This document shows, piece by piece, positions 55,106 to 63,313 of a DNA stretch of 64,000 nt. The notes beneath the pieces are model-generated. The model had not been told where the DNA came from. It saw only the letters and a list, made by a program, of their open reading frames with translations, and did no database searches. Source of the stretch: Caulobacteraceae bacterium (lineage in GTDB: Bacteria; Pseudomonadota; Alphaproteobacteria; Caulobacterales; Aquidulcibacteraceae); contig JADJCG010000008.1 of the NCBI GenBank assembly GCA_016703335.1, positions 1 through 64,000 on the forward strand, read 5' to 3'. Position 1 is the first letter of the stretch. The number at the start of each line of letters is the position of its first letter. The position numbers were made by a program, and so were the translations under genes.

Positions 55106-56158
55106 ATGGCCGACGTATTTTTGTCTTACGGGCGCGCGGAGACCGCGCGCGCTGAGCAGGTCGCCAAGTGCCTCGAAGCCGCTGGCCTAGACGTGTTTTG
55201 GGACAATGAAATCCCGCCGGGCACGACGTGGGCCGACTACATCGAGAGCAAGCTCACCCAATGCAAAGCGCTGATCGTGCTGTGGAGCGAACACTCCACC
55301 AAGTCGCAATGGGTGCGTGAAGAAGCGCGCATGGGCCGCGACAAGGGCGTGCTCATTCCCGTGATGATCGATGGATCGCAGCCGCCGTTTGGCTTCGGTG
55401 AAGTGCAGGCCGCAAATCTCGCTAGCTGGAACGGCGAAGCCGATCATCCGAATTGGCGCCGTTTCGTCGATGCCGTGATGAACATCACCAAGGCCGAGCC
55501 GCGCCCCGCGCCGCCGCCGCAAGCGCAACCAACGCCGCAGCCGCGCACCGTGCAACCGCCGCAGCAGCAACAGCAAGCCTGGTCGACGCCGCCAGCGCCC
55601 GCAGCTGCCGACAAGAAGAGCATTCCTGTTTGGGTGTGGATTGGCGGCGGGATGGTCGCGACCGTCGCTGTGCTCGCCGTCGTTGGCACGATGATGAACA
55701 ATTCCCAGCAGCAGCAGGCTTACAGCGTGCCGCCGCCCGCACAGACCCAACAGGTGCAACAACCGCCGCAGACCGGGGATCAGAATCCGCAGCAGATCAT
55801 CGTCGCGCAACTACAGCAGGCGCAGGGCGCGCTCGCGCAGCAAGGCTTCCAACAAGTCGGTCAGCCCTTCAGCGGTGGGCTACAGCCTGGCGAGGCGTGG
55901 AACGTCCAAGCGCAGATGAACGCCGGCTACGAGTATCAAATCGTCGGCGTTTGCGACCGCGATTGTTCGGATCTCGACATCCGGCTCTACGACAGCACGG
56001 GTAACCTCATCGTCGAGGATACCACGACAACCAGCCAGCCGAACGTCGGCGTGCTTCCGGGATCGAACGACACATTCACGATTCAGGTGCACATGTACGC
56101 TTGCACCGTTGCGCCATGCTACTACGCCGTCGCGCTCTACGGGCGTCCGCGCCAATAA
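55106..56158 (+). CDS. TIR-domain protein with TM helix and extracytoplasmic four-cysteine domain
   Basis: A 350-residue protein with ATG at 55106 after GAGGAGGGG. TIR domain (1 to about 125): ADVFLSYGRAETARAEQVAK, NEIPPGTTWADYIESKL, LIVLWSEHSTKSQWVREEAR with W69 and E73. A Pro/Gln-rich linker (132-170) precedes one transmembrane helix (173-197, IPVWVWIGGGMVATVAVLAV). A second Gln-rich spacer then leads to the C-terminal domain (about 255-350) with C283, C287, C333, C338, in which VGVCDRDCSDLDIRLYDSTG matches the secreted protein at 48578-49021. Topology: TIR inside, cysteine domain outside, suggesting transmembrane signalling. It is a near-copy of the upstream TIR-DUF805 protein in the first 125 residues. 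Confidence 0.85.
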   Translation: MADVFLSYGRAETARAEQVAKCLEAAGLDVFWDNEIPPGTTWADYIESKLTQCKALIVLWSEHSTKSQWVREEARMGRDKGVLIPVMIDGSQPPFGFGEVQAANLASWNGEADHPNWRRFVDAVMNITKAEPRPAPPPQAQPTPQPRTVQPPQQQQQAWSTPPAPAAADKKSIPVWVWIGGGMVATVAVLAVVGTMMNNSQQQQAYSVPPPAQTQQVQQPPQTGDQNPQQIIVAQLQQAQGALAQQGFQQVGQPFSGGLQPGEAWNVQAQMNAGYEYQIVGVCDRDCSDLDIRLYDSTGNLIVEDTTTTSQPNVGVLPGSNDTFTIQVHMYACTVAPCYYAVALYGRPRQ

Positions 56159-56166
56159 GCCCCGCT

Positions 56167-56578
56167 CTAGTTCAGCCGGTTCTCCAAGCACGAAGACGCG
56201 CACGGCCGAAGCCAGTGATGCTTCCGGCGTGTTCTTGCCGCGCCGCTCATCGATCGATGCGATCAGCACAGGCAACGTCATCGAGCGGTCGCGCGCGATA
56301 CGCTCGAGCGCGCTCCAAAATTCTTGCTCAAGAGCAAGTGAGGTTCGGTGTCCTGCAATTCGCATAGAGCGCTTTTGCAGGGCGCCTTTGGTTTCAGTCA
56401 TTGTCATTGCCAGTTTGTGTCCGTCGAGTTTTTGGTCGGCCGCCTGCTGCTCGGCCTGGGTTAGGTTCCGTTCGGCCTTAGTCCGTCCATGAACTAAGCG
56501 ATTAGAGGCCGCTTCGGTTTCCGCGGCTTTGCGCGCCTTGCGTTTGCGCACGCGCTTTAAGTTCACGATCTCAGCCAT
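56167..56578 (-). CDS. DUF4169 and ribbon-helix-helix protein read as one frame
   Basis: The first 54 residues (MAEIVNLKRVRKRKARKAAE, then KAERNLTQAEQQAADQKLDG) are a typical DUF4169 domain. The next part, MRIAGHRTSLALEQEFWSAL and ERIARDRSMTLPVLIASIDE, is the alphaproteobacterial ribbon-helix-helix family (PF13467 type) normally encoded by the following gene. Here no stop separates them, so they read as a fusion; a one-base slip near the ATGACAATGACTGA junction could also explain it. The C-terminus RVFVLENRLN with a stop at 56167 is obtained after a slip near 56185. The TIR gene ends 8 bases away on the other strand. Confidence 0.65.
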
Positions 56579-56774
56579 TGAGTCTGATGTAGGCCGCTAC
56601 CGGCCCCAATCAAACGTCTTCGCGCTGCTATAAACAAGCGGCGTGCGGTCGCATCTCGTCAGGACGCAAGGGAACATCGCTGTGATCGCAACGCTCACTG
56701 CGATGTAAGGATCGCGTAAGCCGATTGTAACGCGGCGTTAGTTTCCCGGCTTTGTAATGGTCACTATATGTGTG

Positions 56775-58159
56775 TCAGCCCGGACTGATCATCTTCTCAG
56801 GACGCACGATCGCATCGAAATCGTCTGCCGGGATGCCATCCTTGATCGCTTCGTCGCGCAACGTAGTTCCATTCTTATGCGCCGTTTTGGCGATTTTTGC
56901 AGCGCGATCGTAACCATACTTCGGCGCTAGCGCCGTGACGAGCATGAGCGAGCGATCTAGGCCGGCCTTGATGTTGTCGAGACGCGGCTCGATGCCGACG
57001 ACGCAATTGTCGGTGAAACTCACCGCGGCGTCGGCTAGCAGACGTACGCTCTGTAAGAAATTGTACGCCATCACCGGATTGAACACGTTGAGTTCAAAGT
57101 GGCCGCTGGCGCCGGCGAATGTGATCGCAGCTTGATTGCCGAATACCTGCGCGCAAACCTGCGTCAGCGCCTCACACTGGGTGGGGTTCACTTTGCCCGG
57201 CATGATTGACGAGCCAGGCTCGTTCTCCGGCAACATCAGTTCGCCCAAGCCGGAGCGCGGCCCTGAGCCAAGAAAACGAATATCATTCGCAATCTTGAAC
57301 AGCGAAGCCGCCACTGTGTTGATCGCGCCATGGCTAAATACCATCGCGTCGTGTGCGGCCAGCGCCTCGAACTTGTTTGGCGCGCTGGTGAATTTCATCT
57401 GCGTGATCGCCGCGATCTTGTCGGCAACCTTTTCCGCGAACCCGACAGGTGCATTTAAGCCTGTGCCAACCGCCGTGCCGCCTTGCGCCAGCTGCATCAG
57501 CATCGGCATCGATTGCTCGATCCGCGCGATGCCGTTCTCAACCTGCGTTGCGTAGCCGGAGAATTCCTGACCCAACGTCATCGGCGTCGCGTCCTGCGTG
57601 TGCGTGCGGCCGATCTTGATGATGTCCTTCCAGGCCTGCGCTTTGTCGTTCAGCGCGTTGCGGAGCTTCGAGAGGGCAGGGATCAGCCGGTGCTCGATCT
57701 CTTCGGCGCAGGCATGTGCATCGCCGTCGGGAAGGTATCGTTTGAGCTCTGGCTCATGTTGACGTGATCGTTCGGGTGGACCGGCTTTTTCGAACCCATC
57801 TCGCCGCCAAGCATCTCGATCGCACGGTTCGAGATCACTTCGTTGGCATTCATGTTCGACTGCGTGCCCGAGCCCGTCTGCCAAACCGCCAGCGGGAAGT
57901 GCGCGTTGAGCTTGCCCTCGATGACTTCCTGCGCCGCCTTCACAACCGTTTCGCCAACCTCGGGCTTCAGCTGTCCCAGTTCCATGTTGGTTTCAGCGGC
58001 AGCACGCTTCACGATCCCCAGCGCGCGCACGATCGGCGCCGGCATCTTCTCTTCGCCGATTTTGAAGTTCTGCAGCGAGCGTTGCGCCTGCGCGCCCCAA
58101 TACTTGTCGCTCTCCACCTGGATCGGGCCAAACGTGTCGGTTTCGGTGCGGGTGGACAT
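56775..58159 (-). CDS. fumC: Class II fumarate hydratase (frameshifted)
   Basis: FumC converts fumarate to malate in the TCA cycle. The N-terminus (start 58159) STRTETDTFGPIQVESDKYW, WQTGSGTQSNMNANEVISNR and HPNDHVNMSQSSNDTFPTAM is in one frame to about 57715. Then the frame changes and continues IIKIGRTHTQDATPMTLGQE, VGTGLNAPVGFAEKVADKIA and the signature GSSIMPGKVNPTQCEALTQV. It ends LRDEAIKDGIPADDFDAIVR. With the single slip corrected the length is about 460 residues, as expected. Confidence 0.95.
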
Positions 58160-58237
58160 GGGGCTCTCGCTTGCTGAATCTGGTCCCGCAGGGGATATGG
58201 GCGCCGATTGAGGCGATCAAGCCAGAAGGTGCGTGAC

Positions 58238-58612
58238 ATGGCGTCGGAGTGGACCGGGCGAGGCAAAGTCCGCGCCCGTGAGTTCACCGGCGGTGCTGAA
58301 ATCGCCATCGACGGCATCACCACCCAAGCGCGCTATTATAAGCCACTCGTCTACGAGTTCTTCCGCAAGGATTTCCCGATCCGCCCCAAAGGCGGCGAGT
58401 TCGAAGTCGAACTGATCATGGAATATGTCGGCGAAGTCCCGCGCCTCGATCTCGATAACCTCGCCAAAGCGCTCCTCGACACCCTGAAGGGCCACGTCTT
58501 CTTTGACGACAGCCAAATCGCAAAACTGCTCTGCGAACGCCGCCGGCGAGCGGCGAGCGCAACGAAGCATCGCGCACGCGCCGTGCGGCGCGGCGTGCTA
58601 GAACAGCGCTGA
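58238..58612 (+). CDS. RusA-like endodeoxyribonuclease
   Basis: The ATG at 58238 gives a product of about 124 residues. The middle (AIDGITTQARYYKPLVYEFF, EFEVELIMEYVGEVPRLDLD) and the catalytic block RLDLDNLAKALLDTLKGHVF, FFDDSQIAKLLCER match RusA-type Holliday junction resolvases, where the conserved aspartates bind Mg2+. The basic C-terminus (RRRRAASATKHRARAVRR) looks out of frame and may reflect a slip. RusA genes are commonly found in prophages. The gene is coupled to the next one (overlap of one base). Confidence 0.72.
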   Translation: MASEWTGRGKVRAREFTGGAEIAIDGITTQARYYKPLVYEFFRKDFPIRPKGGEFEVELIMEYVGEVPRLDLDNLAKALLDTLKGHVFFDDSQIAKLLCERRRRAASATKHRARAVRRGVLEQR

Positions 58613-59325
58613 TGGCATTTCGACTCGTCTTTCTCGGCATGCTGGGCTCCGGCAAAAGCCACGTCGCGCGCGAAGCGGCGCGGCTGACGGGCGGCGTTGT
58701 GCTGCCGTTCGCGAAGGACGTGTATCGGCTCACCGAGGCCGTGCTTGGCCGCCGCGTCGACAAGAAGATTCCAAGCGATCGCGCGCTCCTGAAAACCATC
58801 GGCACCGATTGGGGCAGGGAAGGGCGGGCTGATGTCGATCCCGCGCTGCAATCCAAACTCGCGACGCTCTGGAGCGAACGCCACGGCTACGCGGACATCT
58901 GGGTCGATAGCTTCGTGCGCTATGCCGAAGCAGAGCCTGCACATATCTTCAACGATGATACACGCTTTCCCAACGAACTCTGCCGCACAGTCGGCCTCGG
59001 GTTCCTGCCGTTCTATGTCGGCGTTTCCGAAACCACGCGCGCCCAACGCCTCGCGTTGCGCGGCGAAGCCGTCGCGCCCGACGCCTACAGCCACCCCTCC
59101 GAGATCATGAACACGACGCTCAGCACGATCGCTCTCGATCAAAACCTGGCGCCAATCGTCTGGAACGATACCGCGCCTGCTCCCAAGCGCGACTGGATCG
59201 TCGGCCAAGAAACGTTCTTCGCCTGGCTGAGCAATGGCGACGCCGAAGCGCTCGCGGCGTTCGCTAAACAATCGCCGCCGCAAGTCTTGTGCGACTGGGC
59301 GCGCTCGGAGCCGTGGAAGCTCTAA
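58612..59325 (+). CDS. P-loop kinase, deoxynucleoside monophosphate kinase-like
   Basis: A 237-residue protein. The Walker A motif G9-MLGSGKS16 opens the sequence (FRLVFLGMLGSGKSHVAREA). FNDDTRFPNELCRTVGLGF contains the D-x-R-F-x-N-E motif (residues 116-122) typical of phage-type dNMP kinases (T4 gene 1 family). SETTRAQRLALRGEAV and SHPSEIMNTTL resemble the lid and the (E/D)-x-S-E substrate part. It may phosphorylate dNMPs. Together with the RusA-like gene directly upstream, it could be a small phage-derived remnant. Substrate not proven. Confidence 0.68.
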   Translation: MAFRLVFLGMLGSGKSHVAREAARLTGGVVLPFAKDVYRLTEAVLGRRVDKKIPSDRALLKTIGTDWGREGRADVDPALQSKLATLWSERHGYADIWVDSFVRYAEAEPAHIFNDDTRFPNELCRTVGLGFLPFYVGVSETTRAQRLALRGEAVAPDAYSHPSEIMNTTLSTIALDQNLAPIVWNDTAPAPKRDWIVGQETFFAWLSNGDAEALAAFAKQSPPQVLCDWARSEPWKL

Positions 59326-59327
59326 CG

Positions 59328-59969
59328 TCAGCTCCACTTCAGCGGCGGCGCCAGCGCCTTCAGCGCTTCGATCCGCGCGCGGAGTTCATCGATGAAACCG
59401 TGATGCGACCCAGTCCACGTCAGCGGATCGCCTACCACCGCCGTTGTATTGAACGGCACCAGCAACTTTGCATCCTTCGGCAGCGATCGCCCCGCGCCCT
59501 GCAGATAAACCGGCGTTACCGCAGCCTCCGGACAAAACTCCACCAGCCGCGCTACGCCAGTTTTGAACCGCGTCATCTCCTCAGGCTCGCCGCGCGAGCC
59601 TTCTGGAAACACCACCAAGATCTCGCCGCGCGTCAGCGCTTCCTTGGCGCCCGCCAGCACGTCCTCGCTGCGTGAAGCTGCCCCGCGCTTAATCGGAATG
59701 ATCCCGATCACGTTGCGCGAAAACCAAGAGCGGAATCCGCCCTTGTCGAAATGATCCGCCGCCGCCACCGGCCGCACTTTCGCCAGCAGCTTGGATGGGA
59801 AAAGGCAGAGCAACACAATCGTATCGACGTGAGAGTTGTGATTGGCCGCGACAATTGCCGGGCCTTTCGTTGGCAATTTCTCGCGACCGATGACATCCAG
59901 CCCAAATAGCATTTGCGCCACCGGTCGCACGACCAGCATCAGCCCGTAACGCCGGATTGTCTGCAGCAT
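59328..59969 (-). CDS. plsC: 1-acyl-sn-glycerol-3-phosphate acyltransferase
   Basis: A 213-residue acyltransferase whose start at 59969 overlaps the cdsA stop. The block-I motif NHNSHVDTIVL carries HxxxxD as HNSHVD. GIIPIKRGAASRSEDVLAGA and VVFPEGSRGEPEEMTRFKTG (block III EGSR) follow, then VTPVYLQGAGRSL (block IV). It esterifies lysophosphatidic acid to phosphatidic acid. Downstream of cdsA, it is probably in the same operon and supplies its substrate. Confidence 0.9.
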   Translation of the reverse strand: MLQTIRRYGLMLVVRPVAQMLFGLDVIGREKLPTKGPAIVAANHNSHVDTIVLLCLFPSKLLAKVRPVAAADHFDKGGFRSWFSRNVIGIIPIKRGAASRSEDVLAGAKEALTRGEILVVFPEGSRGEPEEMTRFKTGVARLVEFCPEAAVTPVYLQGAGRSLPKDAKLLVPFNTTAVVGDPLTWTGSHHGFIDELRARIEALKALAPPLKWS

Positions 59970-60940
59970 CAGAAACGCTCGATCGCAAAATACGCGAGCA
60001 AGTGGAAATACACCGGCGCGGCGAAGGTGAGACTGTCCAGCCGGTCGAGCACGCCGCCGTGTCCAGGAATGAGCTTCGACGTGTCCTTCACGCCAATATC
60101 GCGCTTCACCGCGCTCATCGTGATGTCGCCGAAGAAGCCGAACATCGGGACGACGATCCCCATGATCGCCGCATGCACTGGTGAGAGCGGCGTGAAGTAG
60201 GGCGCGAGCCAGAAGAACACGGCCGCCGTCGTGAGCCAGCCGCCAATCGCGCCTTCCCAGGTTTTGTTCGGCGAGACTTTCGGCGTGATCTTGTGCTTCC
60301 CGAACGCCTTGCCCCAGCAATATTGCGCAACGTCGTTGAGCTGCGTGATGAAGATTAGGAAAAACACCAAGCCGGCGCCGCCCGCTGGCGCCTCGTCCGC
60401 AGGCACGCGCATCAAGAACGCTATGTAGCCGATATTATAAACGCAAACGACCGTGCCCCAATGCACGATGCCAACGGTCGCGAGATAGCCGTCAGTGCGC
60501 CCAATCCACGCCATCGCGGCGGCTGCAATGAGGAAGACGTAGACCGGCGTGAAAACCAGATAGATCTGATAGCTATCGTCGAACAAAGCGTCCGCGAAGA
60601 TCAGTCCGTAATTGAGAAACACCGAAAGATAGGCCAGCAATACAATCAGCCGGTCTTCCTTTCGCGTCGGCGCTAGCGTCAGATATTCCTTGAGGGCCAG
60701 GAACGAGATGAACGCGAACAGCACCGCCGTCGCCTGCCAGCCCGCGAGCAGCGCAGCCGTGACCAGCACCGCCATCACCCACCACGAGCGCATACGCGGC
60801 CCGAGATCGCTCCACTTGCCCGGCTGCATGGCTGGCAGCACCAGGGCGGCGATTGTGCCGAGGATCAGAAGCGCGAGCACGCCGCCGAGGCCAAACAGCA
60901 ACGGACTGGGGACGACGGCAAGTGAAGCGTGGTCAAACAT
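59969..60940 (-). CDS. cdsA: CDP-diacylglycerol synthase (CdsA family)
   Basis: An intact 323-residue polytopic enzyme that makes CDP-diacylglycerol from phosphatidic acid and CTP. The PROSITE-type C-terminal signature SAVKRDIGVKDTSKLIPGHG, GVLDRLDSL is complete. ITPKVSPNKTWEGAIGGW precedes it, with the conserved K-T-x-E-G. About eight transmembrane helices are visible. It is longer than many bacterial CdsA proteins and begins with an extra N-terminal hydrophobic region. It is divergent from a small membrane gene that leads to a CDP-alcohol transferase. Confidence 0.93.
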   Translation of the reverse strand: MFDHASLAVVPSPLLFGLGGVLALLILGTIAALVLPAMQPGKWSDLGPRMRSWWVMAVLVTAALLAGWQATAVLFAFISFLALKEYLTLAPTRKEDRLIVLLAYLSVFLNYGLIFADALFDDSYQIYLVFTPVYVFLIAAAAMAWIGRTDGYLATVGIVHWGTVVCVYNIGYIAFLMRVPADEAPAGGAGLVFFLIFITQLNDVAQYCWGKAFGKHKITPKVSPNKTWEGAIGGWLTTAAVFFWLAPYFTPLSPVHAAIMGIVVPMFGFFGDITMSAVKRDIGVKDTSKLIPGHGGVLDRLDSLTFAAPVYFHLLAYFAIERF

Positions 60941-60976
60941 GCGCCGCTCATGTCATCGCAACGCGGAGCGCCGTCA

Positions 60977-61423
60977 ATGAGCGAAGCCAAATCGTTTCGA
61001 GAACAGATGGCGTCGAGCACGTTGGTGCACGTCGCCTTCGGCTTTCTCGCCATGGGCGCCTGGGCCGTCTTCGCCAATCGCGCTCACCCTCTGCCGCAAG
61101 CTTTGCTCGCGGGGCTTGTGCAAGGCACGATCTCGGGCACGCTGACGTTGTTCTTGAAGAAGTTCTCGAGCGGATGAGCGCTTGTCGTCCTTCACAAGCG
61201 CGCCAGTGGTGACGAAGGGCGGCCTGGGCCGCGAAGGCGTCGCCGCGCTCTCGCTGCATTGATCCCCGCCGCTCGTCACCGCGACCGCGATCGCCACGAT
61301 CCTGTTCGCAGCGCACACGCTAGCCGGCACGCCGGAAATTCTCGCCACCATCGCCGTCCCGTTCACAGTGTCGACGAGCTACGCGATCCTCTACAATCTG
61401 CGACTATGGAAAGCCGCGCATGA
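60977..61423 (+). CDS. Small multi-pass membrane protein in the phospholipid module (frameshifted)
   Basis: The ATG at 60977 gives SEAKSFREQMASSTLVHVAF, a helix (FLAMGAWAVFANRA) and a second (LLAGLVQGTISGTLTLFLKK). After position 61175 the frame is disturbed; the likely continuation in another frame is SPPLVTATAIATILFAAHTL, AGTPEILATIAVPFTVSTSY, ending at 61423. That gives about 150 residues with four transmembrane helices. It overlaps the CDP-alcohol phosphatidyltransferase start by 4 bases. Role unknown, probably accessory to that enzyme. Confidence 0.6.
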
Positions 61424-62123
61424 CCGTTGACCAAAACCGCCGCCCCATCGGCCAGCGCAGCCGCTTCTACGCGACCTACCTGACGCGCGTGCTCGCCAAA
61501 TCTGGCGTCACGCCAAACTTCATTTCCTTCACCAGCGTCATCTTCGCGGCGCTCGCCGGCGCCTGCTTCTACGCGAGCGGCATCACCCAAAGCGGCGGCG
61601 ACCGCATCATGCTTCTGCTCGGCGGCGCGCTCTTCTGCCAATTGCGCCTGCTTGCCAACATGCTCGACGGCATGGTCGCGGTGGAAGCCGGGAAGGGCAG
61701 CCCCGACGGACCGATCTGGAACGAACTCCCGGATCGCTTCGCCGACATCTTCATTCTCGTTGGCGCGGGCTACGGCGTCGCCGCCACCGGCATGTTTGAC
61801 GCCACGCTCGGTTGGGCCGCCGCCGTCTTCGCGGTGATGACGGCCTATGTGCGCGAAGTCGGCAAGGCGGCAGGCGCCCCCGCCGATTTCTCCGGCCCCA
61901 TGGCCAAGCCCCATCGCATGTTCTGGATTACGATGGCCGCGCTCATCTCGGTCTTCGATCCGCAAATTGGCCCAGCCGTCGCGCGTGTTTTGGATTGGGC
62001 CCAGTTCAACGCCGCCGGCAAAGGCGTCTTCATCGCCTTCGCGCTCTGGCTCATCCTGTTCGGCTCGATCGCCACCACCTTCAGCCGCGCCGCGCGCCGT
62101 TGGAAATTTTGCGCAGGCGCTAG
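61420..62123 (+). CDS. CDP-alcohol phosphatidyltransferase with an unusual active-site motif (C-terminal slip)
   Basis: A membrane enzyme that transfers a phosphatidyl group from CDP-diacylglycerol to an alcohol. The motif runs N80-M-L-D83-G84-M-V-A87-V88 ... E102-L-P-D105-R-F-A-D109. Against D1xxD2GxxAR...GxxxD3xxxD4, the first Asp is Asn80, Arg is Val88, and the spacing to D105xxxD109 is longer. Otherwise TPNFISFTSVIFAALAGAC and the C-terminal helices fit the family. The last residues (LEILRRR, stop 62123) need a slip near 62100. With plsC, cdsA and the small membrane protein it forms a lipid-headgroup module; the alcohol is unknown. Confidence 0.8.
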
Positions 62124-62126
62124 GTC

Positions 62127-62400
62127 ATGCCCGTTAGCGTCGACGATGTCCGCAAAGCCTTCGACGATCAGCTCAAGGCGCTGCCCGCCTGCAACGCGCA
62201 CACGGACTTTGCCTGCGCGTGGTACGATGCTTGGAGCCAAGGCCGTGACAGGCTCCGTGAGCTAAATCAGCAAGAGCGAGATGGTCCCGTGAAGCTCAAA
62301 TGCGAGCACTGCGGTGGCCAAGCAATGACCAACGCTTTCCTAGTCCACCGCGGGCGATCGCGATGGAATGAGCGCCGCACAACACACGGAGCGAACGCCA
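62127..62400 (+). CDS. Small hypothetical gene (end uncertain)
   Basis: ATG at 62127 follows the transferase stop by 3 bases and gives PVSVDDVRKAFDDQLKALPA, then FACAWYDAWSQGRDRLREL, a helical domain. The frame then reads a CEHCGG pair and continues into the VOC gene without a stop. A slip near 62280 would end the first gene close to there. Two short genes or one with a zinc-ribbon tail are equally possible. No known function. Confidence 0.4.
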
Positions 62401-62749
62401 TGGCCGACGTGCCGCAATTCTTCCGGATGAATCTCGAAGTCAGCGATCTGCCGCGGCGCGTTCTGGGTGCGGGTGGGGTCAGCCTGGTCATCGCTCACAT
62501 CAACGGGCGCTCCAGGTCGTCGCGTCGCCCAATCCGCATCCTGCCGCGAAGGCGCTCTACTTCACGGTGACAGATCTCGACGCCATTCACGCACGCGCGG
62601 CCTCACTCAACGCGCTCTCAGATGAAAGTGTTCACGGCCAACGCGGCGGCGACATCAGCGTCAAGCCCTGGCGTGAGCGCTCGTTCTACGTCAATGATCC
62701 GTGGGGAATCAGCCTGCTTCGTCAAGCTGGCACCGTGTACGCAGGCTGA
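62400..62749 (+). CDS. VOC (glyoxalase/bleomycin-resistance) family protein, frameshifted
   Basis: The start ADVPQFFRMNLEVSDL is the first beta strand of a VOC module. It joins RVLGAGGVSLVIAHINGR. After a slip near 62510, VVASPNPHPAAKALYFTVTD, LDAIHARAASLNALSDESVH and VKPWRERSFYVNDPWGISLL continue to the stop at 62749. From the usual domain size (about 125 residues), about 10-15 residues of the first half seem missing around DL/RVLG. VOC proteins bind a divalent metal or a ligand; the substrate is unknown. Confidence 0.6.
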
Positions 62750-62757
62750 ACCGAAAA

Positions 62758-62783
62758 CGGCGGCGCTTCAAAAAGCGCCGCCG
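62758..62783. terminator. Hairpin terminator between convergent VOC and sspB genes
   Basis: A perfect 11-bp stem (cggcggcgctt / aagcgccgccg) with a 4-base A-rich loop lies 8 bases beyond the VOC stop and 26 bases before the sspB stop. It probably terminates transcription from both sides. Confidence 0.7.
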
Positions 62784-62809
62784 CGAATTCATTTAAACTG
62801 AGCCTGCGC

Positions 62810-63313
62810 TCACTTCTTGCGGAACGCGTCCAAGCTCACAACCGAGCTATCGCCGCCAACGGCCGGCGTGTCTTGTGCTTCAGACGCTGTTTGCGTGTCG
62901 CGCAGAGCCGGATGACCGGCGTCATCGCCGGAAGCCATCCGCGCTTCGTCGTTGTGATGTTGTTCGAACTGCAGACCGAACTTCACGCTCGGATCGAAGA
63001 AGCGGGTAATCGCTTGCAGCGGAATGGTAATGGGTTGCGGTTGGCCTGAGAACTTCAGGATGACGCGGAAGCGATCAGTGTAAACTTCGAGATCCCAAAA
63101 CTGGTGCTCGAGCACGATCGTCATCTCGTCCGGGTAGCGCGCCTTCAGATGATCGGGGATCGTGACACCCGGCGCGTGCGTGCGGAACGTGATGTAGAAG
63201 TGATGCTTGCCCGGCAGGCCACGTGGGCTGGCGGCTTCTTGCAACGCTGCGCGTACGACGCTGCGAAGCGCGTCTTGCATCAGCTGTTCGTATCCGATCA
63301 TGTCGTCGGCCAC
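62810..63313 (-). CDS. sspB: ClpXP protease adaptor SspB (alphaproteobacterial type)
   Basis: An intact 167-residue adaptor that delivers ssrA-tagged proteins to ClpXP. IGYEQLMQDALRSVVRAALQ, GKHHFYITFRTHAPGVTIPD, YPDEMTIVLEHQFWDLEVYT, and ITIPLQAITRFFDPSVKFGL match the alpha SspB fold. The C-terminal VVSLDAFRKK is the ClpX-tethering peptide after a flexible linker. Its location next to ssrA, the gene that makes the tag, links the two functionally. Confidence 0.93.
   Translation of the reverse strand: MADDMIGYEQLMQDALRSVVRAALQEAASPRGLPGKHHFYITFRTHAPGVTIPDHLKARYPDEMTIVLEHQFWDLEVYTDRFRVILKFSGQPQPITIPLQAITRFFDPSVKFGLQFEQHHNDEARMASGDDAGHPALRDTQTASEAQDTPAVGGDSSVVSLDAFRKK

Noticed and set aside
58238..59325. 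A prophage
   Set aside because: Only the RusA-like and kinase-like genes have phage flavour; there are no structural, integrase or lysis genes and no attachment repeats.
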